The notes: generated from the letters alone by a model not told the origin. Shown: positions 7,823-17,459, counted from the stretch's first letter. The stretch: DNA of 64,000 nt from Saprospiraceae bacterium (GCA_020436935.1 JAGQWX010000012.1:1-64000), one strand, 5' to 3'. Numbers and translations are program-made.

Positions 7823-10800
7823 TTATAGGCCTGTTGGATCAAATTTCCTGTTGACTCCAAACCACTTAATGGTTCTTTCTTCTCCCAATTCTGGTGCTGA
7901 TATATGGATGAGGTAAACTCCACTACTTACGGGAATACCTACTGCATTTTTCATGTCCCATTCCAGTGATGGCCTGATCTGTGAAAGTCCATTTGCCGGG
8001 TTGGTACCTGACTTGACTCCCGGTCTTTCCTCTCTGTTGAAGCTTCTTATAAATTTACCATCCAAACTATAAATGGTTACAATGGCCCGTTCAGGAAGGT
8101 TGGTAATCTTTATGGTATTGGAGAATTGGTTGGTCTCGTATGCACTGTATGCGTAATAAGGATTAGGTACGGCCCTTACGTTTGCGAGCGCTCCTTCGTA
8201 TTCCTCCTGACCAAGGTCAGCAACTGCTTTACCTGTGAATTCAAACTCATAGGACGGCAACTCAGCTCCAACTTCACACCTTTTGATTTGGGCTACATCT
8301 TCAATGATTCTTCTTTTGGAAAATGGATTATTGACCCTAAGACTAATGGTGAGGTCAGATGGAACCAGTCCGTCTTGCATAGACAACATTGGTACTGAGG
8401 TTGAACCAACAGCAACACTGGTCCAGGTGACCAAAGAAAGAGGGTCAATTTTTCTGGTCAGCAAGGTGCCTTTTGCAAGTGCTGTTCTCAATTTTTCACA
8501 GCCATCATACTTCTGCCTTGTAACATAAATATAATGTTGTCCTCCTAAAGGAATTTGCATCGGCAAAAGACCATTTACTGTTGCAAAAATCTGACCTGTA
8601 GGGTTGAAAATCATATCACTTGCTGCTGCAGGATTGTCCAAATAAACAGAATTTGCCCCGCTAAAAGAGGAGTTCTCGCCAAAGAAAATATTCAACCTTT
8701 CTCCTGTCTCTACGTCGATGGCATATCCTGGGAACCAACTCAGTCCCGGAGGCGCCGAAGGGTCAGGATTTCCATTCTTATCGACACTTACAGCTGGCCT
8801 TACTTCGAGCATCTTCGATCCTTCCTTTGTCGCTGCCCCAATCGTCGTATAATAATCCGGACTTGAAGTTTCAACAACAATACATCTACTCCACAAATCC
8901 TTATTGGATGTGAATACAATGTCCACGTTGTTTAGATCTTTAATGTATAAGCTGCCCAGCCTGTTGTTGAGTAAAAGACCCTGTCCTCCTCCATCTCTCC
9001 ATGCCGGAGAAAGATAAAAAGGAAACTGGTCTGCAGGTGGTGTCAAATATCTTGCAGTAGCAAACGGGAAGAAAAATCCTGGTCCCATTTTTGACAAGTC
9101 TTTATTTGGGTCAAGTGAAGATACCAATTCGACGGGTTCGAATACGGTTTGTGGCAACAACGGCGCACCCAAGTTGGATCCACTTACCATGGCATTATAC
9201 CATTGCTTTGTGTTGTCCTTGTATTCAAATCGCTGACCTATGGCTCCATTGCCATTTTTAGGGTCAACACCTGGTTCTTTAGTTTGTGCCAGTTCTATTG
9301 AAAACCCTTTTTTATAAATGACTTGTTCATTGATTTTCTCGATAGTTGTTTCTGAAGCAACAACCTCTCCGGTGTTTACCTCCGTCAATTGCCATTTTGC
9401 ACCAGGTCTCAGCCCGCAATTGGCAAGACTATTGTCAAATTCACCTATGACTTCCAGCTTATATTTTCCATCTACTATTTCAAATGGATTAAATACTTTG
9501 ACAGTAATAGGTCCCGCTCCGTTTTTGTATTTGACTTTACCATCATTGTTTTGAATCAATCTTGCAGACTCTCCTTCTTCAAGTTCCAGGAACTGAGTTC
9601 CACTTCCCTGACCTGAAAGCCTAACGACCTGGGCACCATCTCCATACGTGGAGTTGAGTTTGGTATACACAATAGGACGAGGGGTAAAACTGTAAACTTT
9701 TACATTCCTACGTCCTTCGAGATATGGTGTTCTTTGGCCGAGGACGGTTTTAGGGTCAAAATTTTCAAAATTATTATAGGCATAAGCCAGGACCATGAAA
9801 TGGTAAGGCTTTTGATTGATCAAAGACCTGTCGCCCGTTGCAAATTGGTCTTCCAGCACTCTGAATGTATTTTGAATGCCTTTGTTATTGCCCTGTACCA
9901 TTCTGGTAAAGCTCCATACAGGCTCATTGTTACTGCCAGGTAGCGGGTTTGGTTCTGATTTCCAGTTGAAAATCTCAGCGACACCATTGGAAATATCAGT
10001 CTGATAAATCAATCTAGCCTTAGAGATATCTCCCAATTCTTGTGGAGTCACACCTGCATCGGCCAATTGGAAAATTTTATATCCCTCAAATCTGTAGAGG
10101 TTGTCCTCAACAGTTTCGGGTGCCTTTAAATCCACTTCTTCGTAAGCAAGCAATGCATTGTTGGAACTGGCCCTGTCATTGGATAATGCAAGAATAATTT
10201 CTTGATCTAATTCTACACCACATATATCTGGTGCGTCAGGTCCGTCAGTAATATCAAAACAGTTATTGAATAGGGACTGAGCAATGTCGTCGGCGTTTTC
10301 AAGCCTGGAAATGTCAGGACATGGATAATCCATGTCTGGAACAAACACAACTCCGATGATCAATTCATTGGTTGCGGATGGCTGGAGCAATAGCGGTCCC
10401 GTTGATTGAAGTGTTCTCCTGTCACCATTGGGCAAACTTGCAGTACACATTGACCAACCATTGTTTTTATCAGGGGCATCAGGAAATACGTATCTGATGG
10501 TATCTCTACTTCCTGGATTGTATCCCGAACCACCAAAAGTAATGGCTTCTCCTGTCTTCCATAAACCTCTTATATTGTTGTAAAACTGAATGTCCTGACC
10601 GGCAGGGTCAGTAGTTGCTGCCGGTGGAGAGTTGACCCCTGCGTTATTGGTATAGATAAACGAAGTCATACCCAACTCAACCAGCGTATCAATTTCACCT
10701 GACTGAGGTATTGGGTCCCTCAACAAAGTATTCCCGTTTTGATCCTTGAGAATTGCGCCAGTTCTTTCATCGCGAACAAAAACTTTCGGACCTCTCGGGC

Positions 10801-11902
10801 CCCTAAAGTAATCCACTCCCAGCGCAGGAATTCTTGTTCCATAGGTGTTGACACCTCCCGGACAAGTGGTTCCATTTTGACCATCCTGGGCATCTTCATT
10901 GTATACATACGCCAAACTTCTTCCGACATCACAACCTATGTAGTCGTCTGTATAACATCCCAAATCTGGGTCGACCCACATCGCAAAGTAGCAGTCAACC
11001 AAATCTTCGTTGGCTTTATTGATAAGTTTATACCTTTGAAAGGTCATGTCATTGATTTCATCATTCGTGGAGTACGCAAAAGCCTGCACTTGTACTTCCA
11101 TCTGAATGGCAGATCCTGATGTCAGACGGTGTGGACCACCATTGTCATTGTATATCCAGAAGACCATTTCATCCGGGACCAATTCTTTGGCCTTGTTTCT
11201 GTTTTCAGGACCACAGTCTCGGATTTCTATACTGGGGAAATCACCATCACACGGATCGTAAATACCATCTTCGTTTTCATCCCAGAAAGCACCTAGAGTC
11301 TGGTTTGGAAGGTCAAAATTGTATTTTTCGCGCCAGTAAGGATTACCCTTGCCTGGCCAATATTTGACATTTTCAGGAATTGAATCACAATCATATGCCA
11401 CATTATTGGACCTACTCAGTTCGAATGCATTGTTATGTGCTGCTACTTCTGTTGCCAAAACTGTGAAGAACCTGTCCCAGTTTCTGCAGTCATCGGCTTC
11501 CGTTGCACCCGCTTCATCGAGGGGACCGGGGTACCAGTCAAATGAGCTTGTCAGGGATCTGTACGTTACACCAGCAAGTTTTACATTGCCCGACCTGTCA
11601 ACACCACCGACCCAAACGCCTCCCGCAAAAATCGCAGAAACCGGCAATTGTCCTTCGGCAGGTTTTGGCACGATATATAATCCGTCGTCTTTGTTCCACC
11701 ACACATCTCCCCCGGTAGTTAACCTGGCACGAACGTTATTGATCTGCTGGTCTATTTCTGAAACGCCCGGTTGGCAATTTGCCCTTAAGTATGTGGATGT
11801 TTCTTTGGATGTAGTATTTCTTTCAGCTTCTGGTCCCTTGCGGGCAAAAACCATGTTCATACAAAATCCAAAAAATGCAAGCAATAAGTATATTTTCCTC
11901 AT
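7823..11902 (-). CDS. Giant secreted protein of the TonB/PorV cassette
   Basis: A 1359-residue exported protein, signal peptide MRKIYLLLAFFGFCMNMVFA. I do not recognise a catalytic domain. Residues about 45-120 contain WWNKDDGLYIVPKP and AIFAGGVWVGGVDRSGN; the middle is rich in Asp, Asn and Gly with Cys scattered, as in extracellular proteins. The last 130 residues start RAVPNPYYAYSAYETN and contain VTIYSLDGKFIRSF and SSGVYLIHI, which resembles a T9SS type A / FlgD-like Ig domain. Unlike a standard sorting domain it has a further tail, KWFGVNRKFDPTGL. It lies 21 bases after the TonB receptor and 18 before the PorV-like barrel, in one operon. Surface exposure is likely; ligand or activity is unknown. 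Confidence 0.8.
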   Translation of the reverse strand: MRKIYLLLAFFGFCMNMVFARKGPEAERNTTSKETSTYLRANCQPGVSEIDQQINNVRARLTTGGDVWWNKDDGLYIVPKPAEGQLPVSAIFAGGVWVGGVDRSGNVKLAGVTYRSLTSSFDWYPGPLDEAGATEADDCRNWDRFFTVLATEVAAHNNAFELSRSNNVAYDCDSIPENVKYWPGKGNPYWREKYNFDLPNQTLGAFWDENEDGIYDPCDGDFPSIEIRDCGPENRNKAKELVPDEMVFWIYNDNGGPHRLTSGSAIQMEVQVQAFAYSTNDEINDMTFQRYKLINKANEDLVDCYFAMWVDPDLGCYTDDYIGCDVGRSLAYVYNEDAQDGQNGTTCPGGVNTYGTRIPALGVDYFRGPRGPKVFVRDERTGAILKDQNGNTLLRDPIPQSGEIDTLVELGMTSFIYTNNAGVNSPPAATTDPAGQDIQFYNNIRGLWKTGEAITFGGSGYNPGSRDTIRYVFPDAPDKNNGWSMCTASLPNGDRRTLQSTGPLLLQPSATNELIIGVVFVPDMDYPCPDISRLENADDIAQSLFNNCFDITDGPDAPDICGVELDQEIILALSNDRASSNNALLAYEEVDLKAPETVEDNLYRFEGYKIFQLADAGVTPQELGDISKARLIYQTDISNGVAEIFNWKSEPNPLPGSNNEPVWSFTRMVQGNNKGIQNTFRVLEDQFATGDRSLINQKPYHFMVLAYAYNNFENFDPKTVLGQRTPYLEGRRNVKVYSFTPRPIVYTKLNSTYGDGAQVVRLSGQGSGTQFLELEEGESARLIQNNDGKVKYKNGAGPITVKVFNPFEIVDGKYKLEVIGEFDNSLANCGLRPGAKWQLTEVNTGEVVASETTIEKINEQVIYKKGFSIELAQTKEPGVDPKNGNGAIGQRFEYKDNTKQWYNAMVSGSNLGAPLLPQTVFEPVELVSSLDPNKDLSKMGPGFFFPFATARYLTPPADQFPFYLSPAWRDGGGQGLLLNNRLGSLYIKDLNNVDIVFTSNKDLWSRCIVVETSSPDYYTTIGAATKEGSKMLEVRPAVSVDKNGNPDPSAPPGLSWFPGYAIDVETGERLNIFFGENSSFSGANSVYLDNPAAASDMIFNPTGQIFATVNGLLPMQIPLGGQHYIYVTRQKYDGCEKLRTALAKGTLLTRKIDPLSLVTWTSVAVGSTSVPMLSMQDGLVPSDLTISLRVNNPFSKRRIIEDVAQIKRCEVGAELPSYEFEFTGKAVADLGQEEYEGALANVRAVPNPYYAYSAYETNQFSNTIKITNLPERAIVTIYSLDGKFIRSFNREERPGVKSGTNPANGLSQIRPSLEWDMKNAVGIPVSSGVYLIHISAPELGEERTIKWFGVNRKFDPTGL

Positions 11903-11923
11903 CTCTAACTTTTCCTGTTCTTC

Positions 11924-14900
11924 TTAAAAATCAAATGTTAATCCCAAATACATCCTTCTTGGCAAAAAGTAATTGCCCGGAGAAAGAAGTGCCCAGTTAT
12001 ACGCATCCAAAAATGCTTCGACGCCTCTACCTGTGTTGGCTACGTCATTTACTCTATCCTGTCCTAGTTCAGACAGCAGATAACCATCATTATTTGGTGA
12101 ACCCGTGGCTCCGTAAACCCCTCTGATGTTTTTGGTATTTAAAAGGTTTTGAACCCTAAAGTACAAGTTCGCATGTAGTGGTCTTGCTTCTTTTGTTGGT
12201 CTAAAAGAAAACCTCTTGTCAGCTCTCAAATCTATGTTAAAGTTCCATGGCAAGCGAGCTCCGTTGATTTCTCCCAAAAATCCAGATCCCCCATATTGCG
12301 CAGGAATTTGGTTGCGTGTGTAAGGTCTTCCTGAAACAGCAATGGTAGTAAAAGTCACACCTGCATCCTGAAAGATTTTTAATCCTCCGACAACCGGGCC
12401 ATTGTACTGTTTTCCTGAGCCGTAACGGTAATCAAAAACTCCGGTTACCCTGTGTCTTTCGTCAAATGAAAGTGGAATAAGGTTTCTGATAGGCCCTCTT
12501 GTATTGATGTTTCTTGATGAGTTGGCATCAGAGCCGGATCCATTGGCAAATTGTAAGGTGTAAGTAAGGTTTAGCTCCAGATTGGAAGTCCTTCTCCTGT
12601 CAAACTGGAATGTGAAACCAGTTACGTTTCCAAAGTCAAGGTTACCATACGCTTCATAATTATTGATTGGCGCAGGTATAAATGCATAAACCCTGTTCTG
12701 AATGAGGTCCTTCATTTCCTTCTGATATCCAGAAAGTTTCAAGGAGGCATTTTCAGATATTTTTTGTTGGAAACCCACTTCATAATCTATTGTCCTTACC
12801 GGCTTAAGATCCGGATTGTTTGCAGGACCTGTGCTTCCAATGTTCTCAAAATAGAAATAATCCAACGGCGTCATAATGACATTGGATTGAGGTCTTTGAT
12901 AAAGCACATCGTAGTGCGCAAAGAAACCAGCGTCTTCTGAGATAGGGAATGAAAATGCCAATCTTGGCATTACATTGAATTGCGGTTTATAATCTGTAAA
13001 TGAGGTATTGATGTCAAAATCCGGATCCTGAATACTCAATACTCTTGCAGGAGTGTTTCCTGAAGCAGTTCTGCCTACATAAGCCGGATAAACGATACCT
13101 CCGTTGAAAATAGAACTTCCACTGGTTACAGATGTACCATTTGGACTGAACCACTGATCTCCTTGTCTGAAACCAATCACTTCGTCTGATTCCTCGCCGG
13201 TTACATATACTGCATAGTCCTCGCCTACCGATTCCGGCCTTGTTCTTCCTGTTCTTTCGTAGAATTGTTTCGCGGTTTCAATTTCATACAAAGAATACGG
13301 GTCTTTCAAGACTTTTGTATTGGCATCATAATAGTCTACCCTTACACCCAATCTGAATATGATATCCTTGTATGAAAATTTATCTTGTAAGAATCCTGCC
13401 ATATAAATGGGAGTAAAGGGGGCTACGTCAAATGTTCTGGTTCCGTCAGCATTTCTTTTCCTGAAAAAATCATCGAAGCTTGAAGTACCTGTCAGCTTGT
13501 TGCCCAAATAATCGTATCCGTAATATGAAATAAGGCTTTCATCTGCCAGTTCCTTTGGAGAGAACATATCCAAAGAAAGAAATGAAGGATCTATTCCATC
13601 TATGTTTACAAATTCATTGATTCCGACGCCGAGTTTCTCTCTGATGGTTCGATAGAATTTATCTTCAGGACTGGTTTGAATCAGTGTCTGATAAATAGGA
13701 AGGTCTACATTTGCCTGTATAAGGGGATTAAATACAGAGGTATCCCTCAAAACATTGGTCGGGTCTATACCTTTGATGTGATTGTTGACAAGTAGATCGG
13801 CGACACGCCACAGACGTCGTGGTGCGATACTGTATGCCCTGTTAACTCGTTGTTCGTACGTAAAGCCCAGCTGAATATTGTGTCTTCCTTTTTCGAATCC
13901 GCCCGGTAAAAAGTCAAATCCTGATGTAATATTTAATGTTACCAGGTCGGATTCTCCTTTGTTGAAAGAATTATATACCTGTCCTGGATTTTGGAATAAG
14001 TTGTTCCAGACATTGTTGAAGTCCGGGTTAAGCAAACCATTCTCGTCATTGAATTGGGCTAGTGTGGGGTTGTAATTTCCGGGTACAAACTCTCCTTCGA
14101 CTTGTGTGTAACCCAAATGTCTGAAGTCTACCGTTTGACTTACAGGGTCAATGTCAAATCCAAAAAATGGACTCCAATTTACGTTTCTTGAACCAAAATA
14201 TCCATAATTGAAGATGTTGTCCCCGTGTATGAGATCTTCTGCGCTGTTCCTGCCTTTCTCATAACCACCCTGGAGGGTATATGAAAAATTCTGCAACGGC
14301 GACTTTTTGACGTTACCCTGGGATTTGGTAGGATCGAAAGTTTGTGTTCCTAGCTTATGTCTCAATCGGAAATTGACTCTGTATCTGTCTGTCAACTGGA
14401 AAGGGTTGTGGGTCCAGTTGAGATAATCCCAACCTCCTCCGGGTGAAAATCGGTTTTTACTGCTTTGATAATTGCCTGAAAGTGACAAATCCAAACCTTT
14501 GCCCAATTGAGCATCGATTTTTGCAACAAGGTTTACATCTTTATCTCCTGTGTTTGGCCTTACTCTCAAAGGAGATCCCAAATCAGAGGTTCTTAATCTT
14601 TCCGCTGCTGGTAGTCTTACATTACCGAGTGTGTAGAGCGGGTTGGCTTCCAGTTCGTTGATGATGTTTTCAGGAACTCTGTATACACCAACCGCACTTG
14701 GACTTCCTTCTGCAATATCTCTGTACTGGCCAGACAAACGATATCCTAAAATGGTTTGTCCCTTTTTATTTTTTAAAATTGGTCCTGTGAGATAGCCCAT
14801 TCCCAGATTATAACCATAGCCATCCAAAAATTCAGATGTTTCTACATCAAACCCTCCGGAAATTTTGTCTGAGGGCCCTTTGGTCGTAATGGAAATGATC

Positions 14901-15538
14901 CCCCCGGTTACGTCGCCATATTTGGCCTCAATTCCCCCGGTCACAATTTGGAGTTGGTCAATTTCAGATTGAGGCACATTACCAAAGGTTCTGATACCAT
15001 CTATGATGTAAATGGTTTCATTACTTCTCGAACCTCTAATAGATGGTGTAGATCCATCTTGTGTCGCTACACCTGCTGCTGTTGCAATAATGCTATTTAG
15101 GCCCTTTACCGGTAATGTGTTGATCTTATCGGAAGATATAACAGTACCCGTTGTTGTATTGTCCACATTGACAAGAGGGTTCCTGTAGGCTGTAACTATC
15201 GCTTCTTCCAGAATTACTCCCGATACAACCATATCAAAATTGAGTCTGATGGTTTGTCCGGCCTTGAGCAAGACTCCAGTGGTTTTCATATCGGCATATC
15301 CCAAATATTTGGCCTCCACATCGTATGTGCCCGGCTCGATGTCAGATACGTAATAGTTTCCTTCAATGTCGGATTCTGCCCCGGTAATAAGGATTCCATT
15401 TTTGTACAATGCCACTGTTCCAAACAGAATAGGTTCTCCTGTTTCCTTGTCCCGCATCTTACCTTCAAGACTGGTTTGTGCGGAGACAGATACCATAGCA
15501 ATAAAAACGATTAAAATTACGGTGTAGAATCGTTTCAT
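11924..15538 (-). CDS. TonB-dependent outer-membrane receptor
   Basis: A 1204-residue receptor. After the signal peptide (cleaved near VSVSAQ) comes a carboxypeptidase-regulatory-like Ig domain (about 22-105: KMRDKETGEPILFGTVAL through YLGYADM). A plug follows (about 120-225, with SIRGSRSNETIYIIDG and ITTKGP), and then a barrel of about 950 residues ending MYLGLTFDF. Such receptors bring large ligands across the outer membrane using TonB energy. SusC-type receptors normally pair with a SusD lipoprotein; none is present, and the next gene is instead the 1359-residue secreted protein. It is first in the cassette 15538 to 6749. Two inverted repeats lie upstream. Substrate is unknown. Confidence 0.93.
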   Translation of the reverse strand: MKRFYTVILIVFIAMVSVSAQTSLEGKMRDKETGEPILFGTVALYKNGILITGAESDIEGNYYVSDIEPGTYDVEAKYLGYADMKTTGVLLKAGQTIRLNFDMVVSGVILEEAIVTAYRNPLVNVDNTTTGTVISSDKINTLPVKGLNSIIATAAGVATQDGSTPSIRGSRSNETIYIIDGIRTFGNVPQSEIDQLQIVTGGIEAKYGDVTGGIISITTKGPSDKISGGFDVETSEFLDGYGYNLGMGYLTGPILKNKKGQTILGYRLSGQYRDIAEGSPSAVGVYRVPENIINELEANPLYTLGNVRLPAAERLRTSDLGSPLRVRPNTGDKDVNLVAKIDAQLGKGLDLSLSGNYQSSKNRFSPGGGWDYLNWTHNPFQLTDRYRVNFRLRHKLGTQTFDPTKSQGNVKKSPLQNFSYTLQGGYEKGRNSAEDLIHGDNIFNYGYFGSRNVNWSPFFGFDIDPVSQTVDFRHLGYTQVEGEFVPGNYNPTLAQFNDENGLLNPDFNNVWNNLFQNPGQVYNSFNKGESDLVTLNITSGFDFLPGGFEKGRHNIQLGFTYEQRVNRAYSIAPRRLWRVADLLVNNHIKGIDPTNVLRDTSVFNPLIQANVDLPIYQTLIQTSPEDKFYRTIREKLGVGINEFVNIDGIDPSFLSLDMFSPKELADESLISYYGYDYLGNKLTGTSSFDDFFRKRNADGTRTFDVAPFTPIYMAGFLQDKFSYKDIIFRLGVRVDYYDANTKVLKDPYSLYEIETAKQFYERTGRTRPESVGEDYAVYVTGEESDEVIGFRQGDQWFSPNGTSVTSGSSIFNGGIVYPAYVGRTASGNTPARVLSIQDPDFDINTSFTDYKPQFNVMPRLAFSFPISEDAGFFAHYDVLYQRPQSNVIMTPLDYFYFENIGSTGPANNPDLKPVRTIDYEVGFQQKISENASLKLSGYQKEMKDLIQNRVYAFIPAPINNYEAYGNLDFGNVTGFTFQFDRRRTSNLELNLTYTLQFANGSGSDANSSRNINTRGPIRNLIPLSFDERHRVTGVFDYRYGSGKQYNGPVVGGLKIFQDAGVTFTTIAVSGRPYTRNQIPAQYGGSGFLGEINGARLPWNFNIDLRADKRFSFRPTKEARPLHANLYFRVQNLLNTKNIRGVYGATGSPNNDGYLLSELGQDRVNDVANTGRGVEAFLDAYNWALLSPGNYFLPRRMYLGLTFDF

Positions 15539-15572
15539 TCACATTGTTTTAAATTCAATAAATAATCTGCAA

Positions 15573-15595
15573 TCTGATGTATAATCACAATCAGA
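15573..15595. repeat. Inverted repeat upstream of TonB receptor gene
   Basis: TCTGAT and ATCAGA are separated by 11 bases, 35 bases upstream of the TonB receptor ATG. It could be an operator or a leader hairpin. Confidence 0.35.
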
Positions 15596-15647
15596 TCTAA
15601 AGTCTCATTCAGTATAGTCAGCGCAAATTTTTGGGTTTAAATGCGCC

Positions 15648-15666
15648 CTCAAATGCATATTTTGAG
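15648..15666. repeat. Second inverted repeat upstream of TonB receptor gene
   Basis: CTCAAA and TTTGAG flank a 7-base centre that itself contains ATGCAT. It lies 110 bases upstream of the ATG in an otherwise gene-free 195-base gap, so a regulator site is plausible. Confidence 0.35.
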
Positions 15667-15733
15667 GTTTCTGGTGCAATTATATAACAAAGGTCTTTAA
15701 AAACCTTAACGTTTTACTAGTCTTTTTATAGAT

Positions 15734-16675
15734 CTATGTTAAAGCTTTTTGAATTCTATTCAAAGTGAGCCTTGCGATTTTCTCCAGTGATTCATGTGTC
15801 CAGCCTGCAATATGAGGGCTTAAAATTGTGTTTTCCAAGGCGTAAAGCTTGCTGTATAAATTTTTTTCCTCTTTTGAAAAACTTTTAGGTTTTTCATTTT
15901 CGAACACATCCAGACAAGCGCCTTTAATGGTTTTTTGTTCCAGGGCTTTTAAAAGTTCTGATGTATGGATTACGTTGCCTCTCGATGTATTGACGATGAG
16001 TGGTTTCTGAAGTGTTTGTGCAAAAAAAGAAGAATCTGCATAATGTTTTGTTTCCCTGGATAATGGAAGATGAAAACTAATGATGTCTGCCTTTTGTAAA
16101 ACTACATCAAGGCTTGATGATACAACATGATCGCATCCCTCAAAATAATCTTCTTTGTTTTTGTACTTGTCTACACCAAGAATATTCATTTCAAAACCAC
16201 GTAATTTTCTGGCCAGTGCACTGCCGGTATGCCCCATTCCAATAATGCCAATGGTTTTTCCTCCGAGCTCAAAGCCCCTGTTCTCTTCCCTTCGCCAGTC
16301 AAAATCTTTTACTTCAGCATTTGCTTTGATCAAATTATTGGCAAAAGCAAGCATCATGCCTATGGCATGTTCTGCAACAGCATCACAATTTCCATCGGGC
16401 GTATTGATCACCTTAATGCCTTTTGATTTTGCATATGGCACATCTATAATTTCCATCCCTGAACCGAGTCTGGCAATAAATCTGAGTTTTCCACCCAGGT
16501 CTATCATTTTTTGATCCATCAATATCTTGCTGTTGATGATGATGCCATCCAGTTTAGCCAGATGATCGGGTAAAGTATCGATAGTAACTGTGGTGTTGTA
16601 CACGACCTCATGACCAAGATGCTGAAGCCCCTCGATCAACAACGGATGTACTTTGTCGGTGATCAGTATTTTCAT
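15734..16675 (-). CDS. D-isomer-specific 2-hydroxyacid dehydrogenase (SerA-like)
   Basis: A 313-residue NAD-dependent dehydrogenase of the phosphoglycerate dehydrogenase group. The Rossmann motif GMGHTG is at 146-151. The catalytic residues are visible: Arg232 in NTSRGN, Glu in DVFENE (259/261) and His288 in SPHIAG. It lacks an ACT or other regulatory tail, so it is the short form. It would oxidise or reduce a 2-hydroxy/2-keto acid in the cytosol; 3-phosphoglycerate is only one possibility. It starts 5 bases after ruvC's stop and is cotranscribed with it, although the two functions are unrelated. Confidence 0.87.
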   Translation of the reverse strand: MKILITDKVHPLLIEGLQHLGHEVVYNTTVTIDTLPDHLAKLDGIIINSKILMDQKMIDLGGKLRFIARLGSGMEIIDVPYAKSKGIKVINTPDGNCDAVAEHAIGMMLAFANNLIKANAEVKDFDWRREENRGFELGGKTIGIIGMGHTGSALARKLRGFEMNILGVDKYKNKEDYFEGCDHVVSSSLDVVLQKADIISFHLPLSRETKHYADSSFFAQTLQKPLIVNTSRGNVIHTSELLKALEQKTIKGACLDVFENEKPKSFSKEEKNLYSKLYALENTILSPHIAGWTHESLEKIARLTLNRIQKALT

Positions 16676-16680
16676 AAGTT

Positions 16681-17256
16681 TTATTTTGTACCGCCTGAAA
16701 CCCGCTCTTTATTTTTGGTAATGAATGAGGACCAGTCATTGTACTTTTTACCTCCCAATGCGACGCCAAGACCCTGGTTGTAATGACAATAAGCCACTGC
16801 CAGTGCGTCTGTTGCATCCAGATATTCTGTGGTAATTTTTACTTTGAGCAGTTGTTCCAGCATGGAAGACACTTGTTCTTTTGAAGCATTGCCATTACCG
16901 GTGACAGACATTTTTATCTTCTTCGGCATATATTCGGTAATGTCTAGTCCCATGGTGATCCCTGCGGCAATGGCTACACCCTGAGCTCTTCCAAGCTTTA
17001 GTAGAGATTGAGGGTTTTTCGCATAGAAAGGAGCTTCAATGGCCAGATGCTTAGGCTGATATGTTTCTACGATTTCCTGCAGTTGAAGAAAAATTTCCTT
17101 GAGCTTGGTTTGGTGATCTTTTTCATTTTTGAGCTTGATTACTCCAAAAGTTACAATCTTAAGTTGAGAGCCATCTACTTCCATGATTGCGTATCCCAAA
17201 ATATTGGTGCCCGGATCAATGCCAAGGATTTTGTACTTCTCTTGAATTTTTGCCAT
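16681..17256 (-). CDS. ruvC: Crossover junction endodeoxyribonuclease RuvC
   Basis: A 191-residue Holliday-junction resolvase, slightly longer than E. coli RuvC (173). The four acidic catalytic residues are in place: Asp14 (ILGIDPGTN), Glu74 (LAIEAPFYAK), Asp147 and Asp150 (YLDATDALAVAYCH). RuvC cuts junctions delivered by RuvAB during recombinational repair. ruvA and ruvB are not in this window. It is divergent from carB across a 203-base region and is followed after 5 bases by a hydroxyacid dehydrogenase. A -7 element lies 30 bases upstream of the ATG. Confidence 0.96.
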   Translation of the reverse strand: MAKIQEKYKILGIDPGTNILGYAIMEVDGSQLKIVTFGVIKLKNEKDHQTKLKEIFLQLQEIVETYQPKHLAIEAPFYAKNPQSLLKLGRAQGVAIAAGITMGLDITEYMPKKIKMSVTGNGNASKEQVSSMLEQLLKVKITTEYLDATDALAVAYCHYNQGLGVALGGKKYNDWSSFITKNKERVSGGTK

Positions 17257-17285
17257 ATATATTTATGAGCTGTTCTACTCTACGA

Positions 17286-17293
17286 CAAAAATA
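17286..17293 (-). promoter_or_regulatory. -7 promoter element of ruvC
   Basis: Minus-strand TATTTTTG matches TAnnTTTG exactly, 30 bases before the ruvC ATG. No well-placed TTG was seen. Confidence 0.5.
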
Positions 17294-17359
17294 GACTATT
17301 ATTTAACAGTTAGTTTCATATTAAACAAACTATATGTCGGCTGTAAAAAGATCAAGACG

Positions 17360-17367
17360 TATATTTG
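17360..17367 (+). promoter_or_regulatory. -7 promoter element of carB
   Basis: TATATTTG matches TAnnTTTG exactly. Predicted transcription start is near 17374, leaving a leader of about 86 bases that contains the nested hairpins at 17380-17425. Confidence 0.55.
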
Positions 17368-17379
17368 CGCGATTTTCAG

Positions 17380-17425
17380 GCGGGCTTTCCTCCATTTTGC
17401 ATCTTGAATGCAAAGATTTTCCCGC
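17380..17425 (+). promoter_or_regulatory. Structured 5' leader of carB
   Basis: The outer stem GCGGG (17380-17384) pairs with CCCGC (17421-17425). The inner stem TTTGCAT (17396-17402) pairs perfectly with ATGCAAA (17408-17414) around a 5-base loop. A run of six T follows at 17433-17438. It may be a regulatory leader for pyrimidine/arginine control, but it matches no riboswitch I know. Confidence 0.4.
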
Positions 17426-17459
17426 ATGATCTGTTTTTTAAAAAAAACTAACAATAAAA

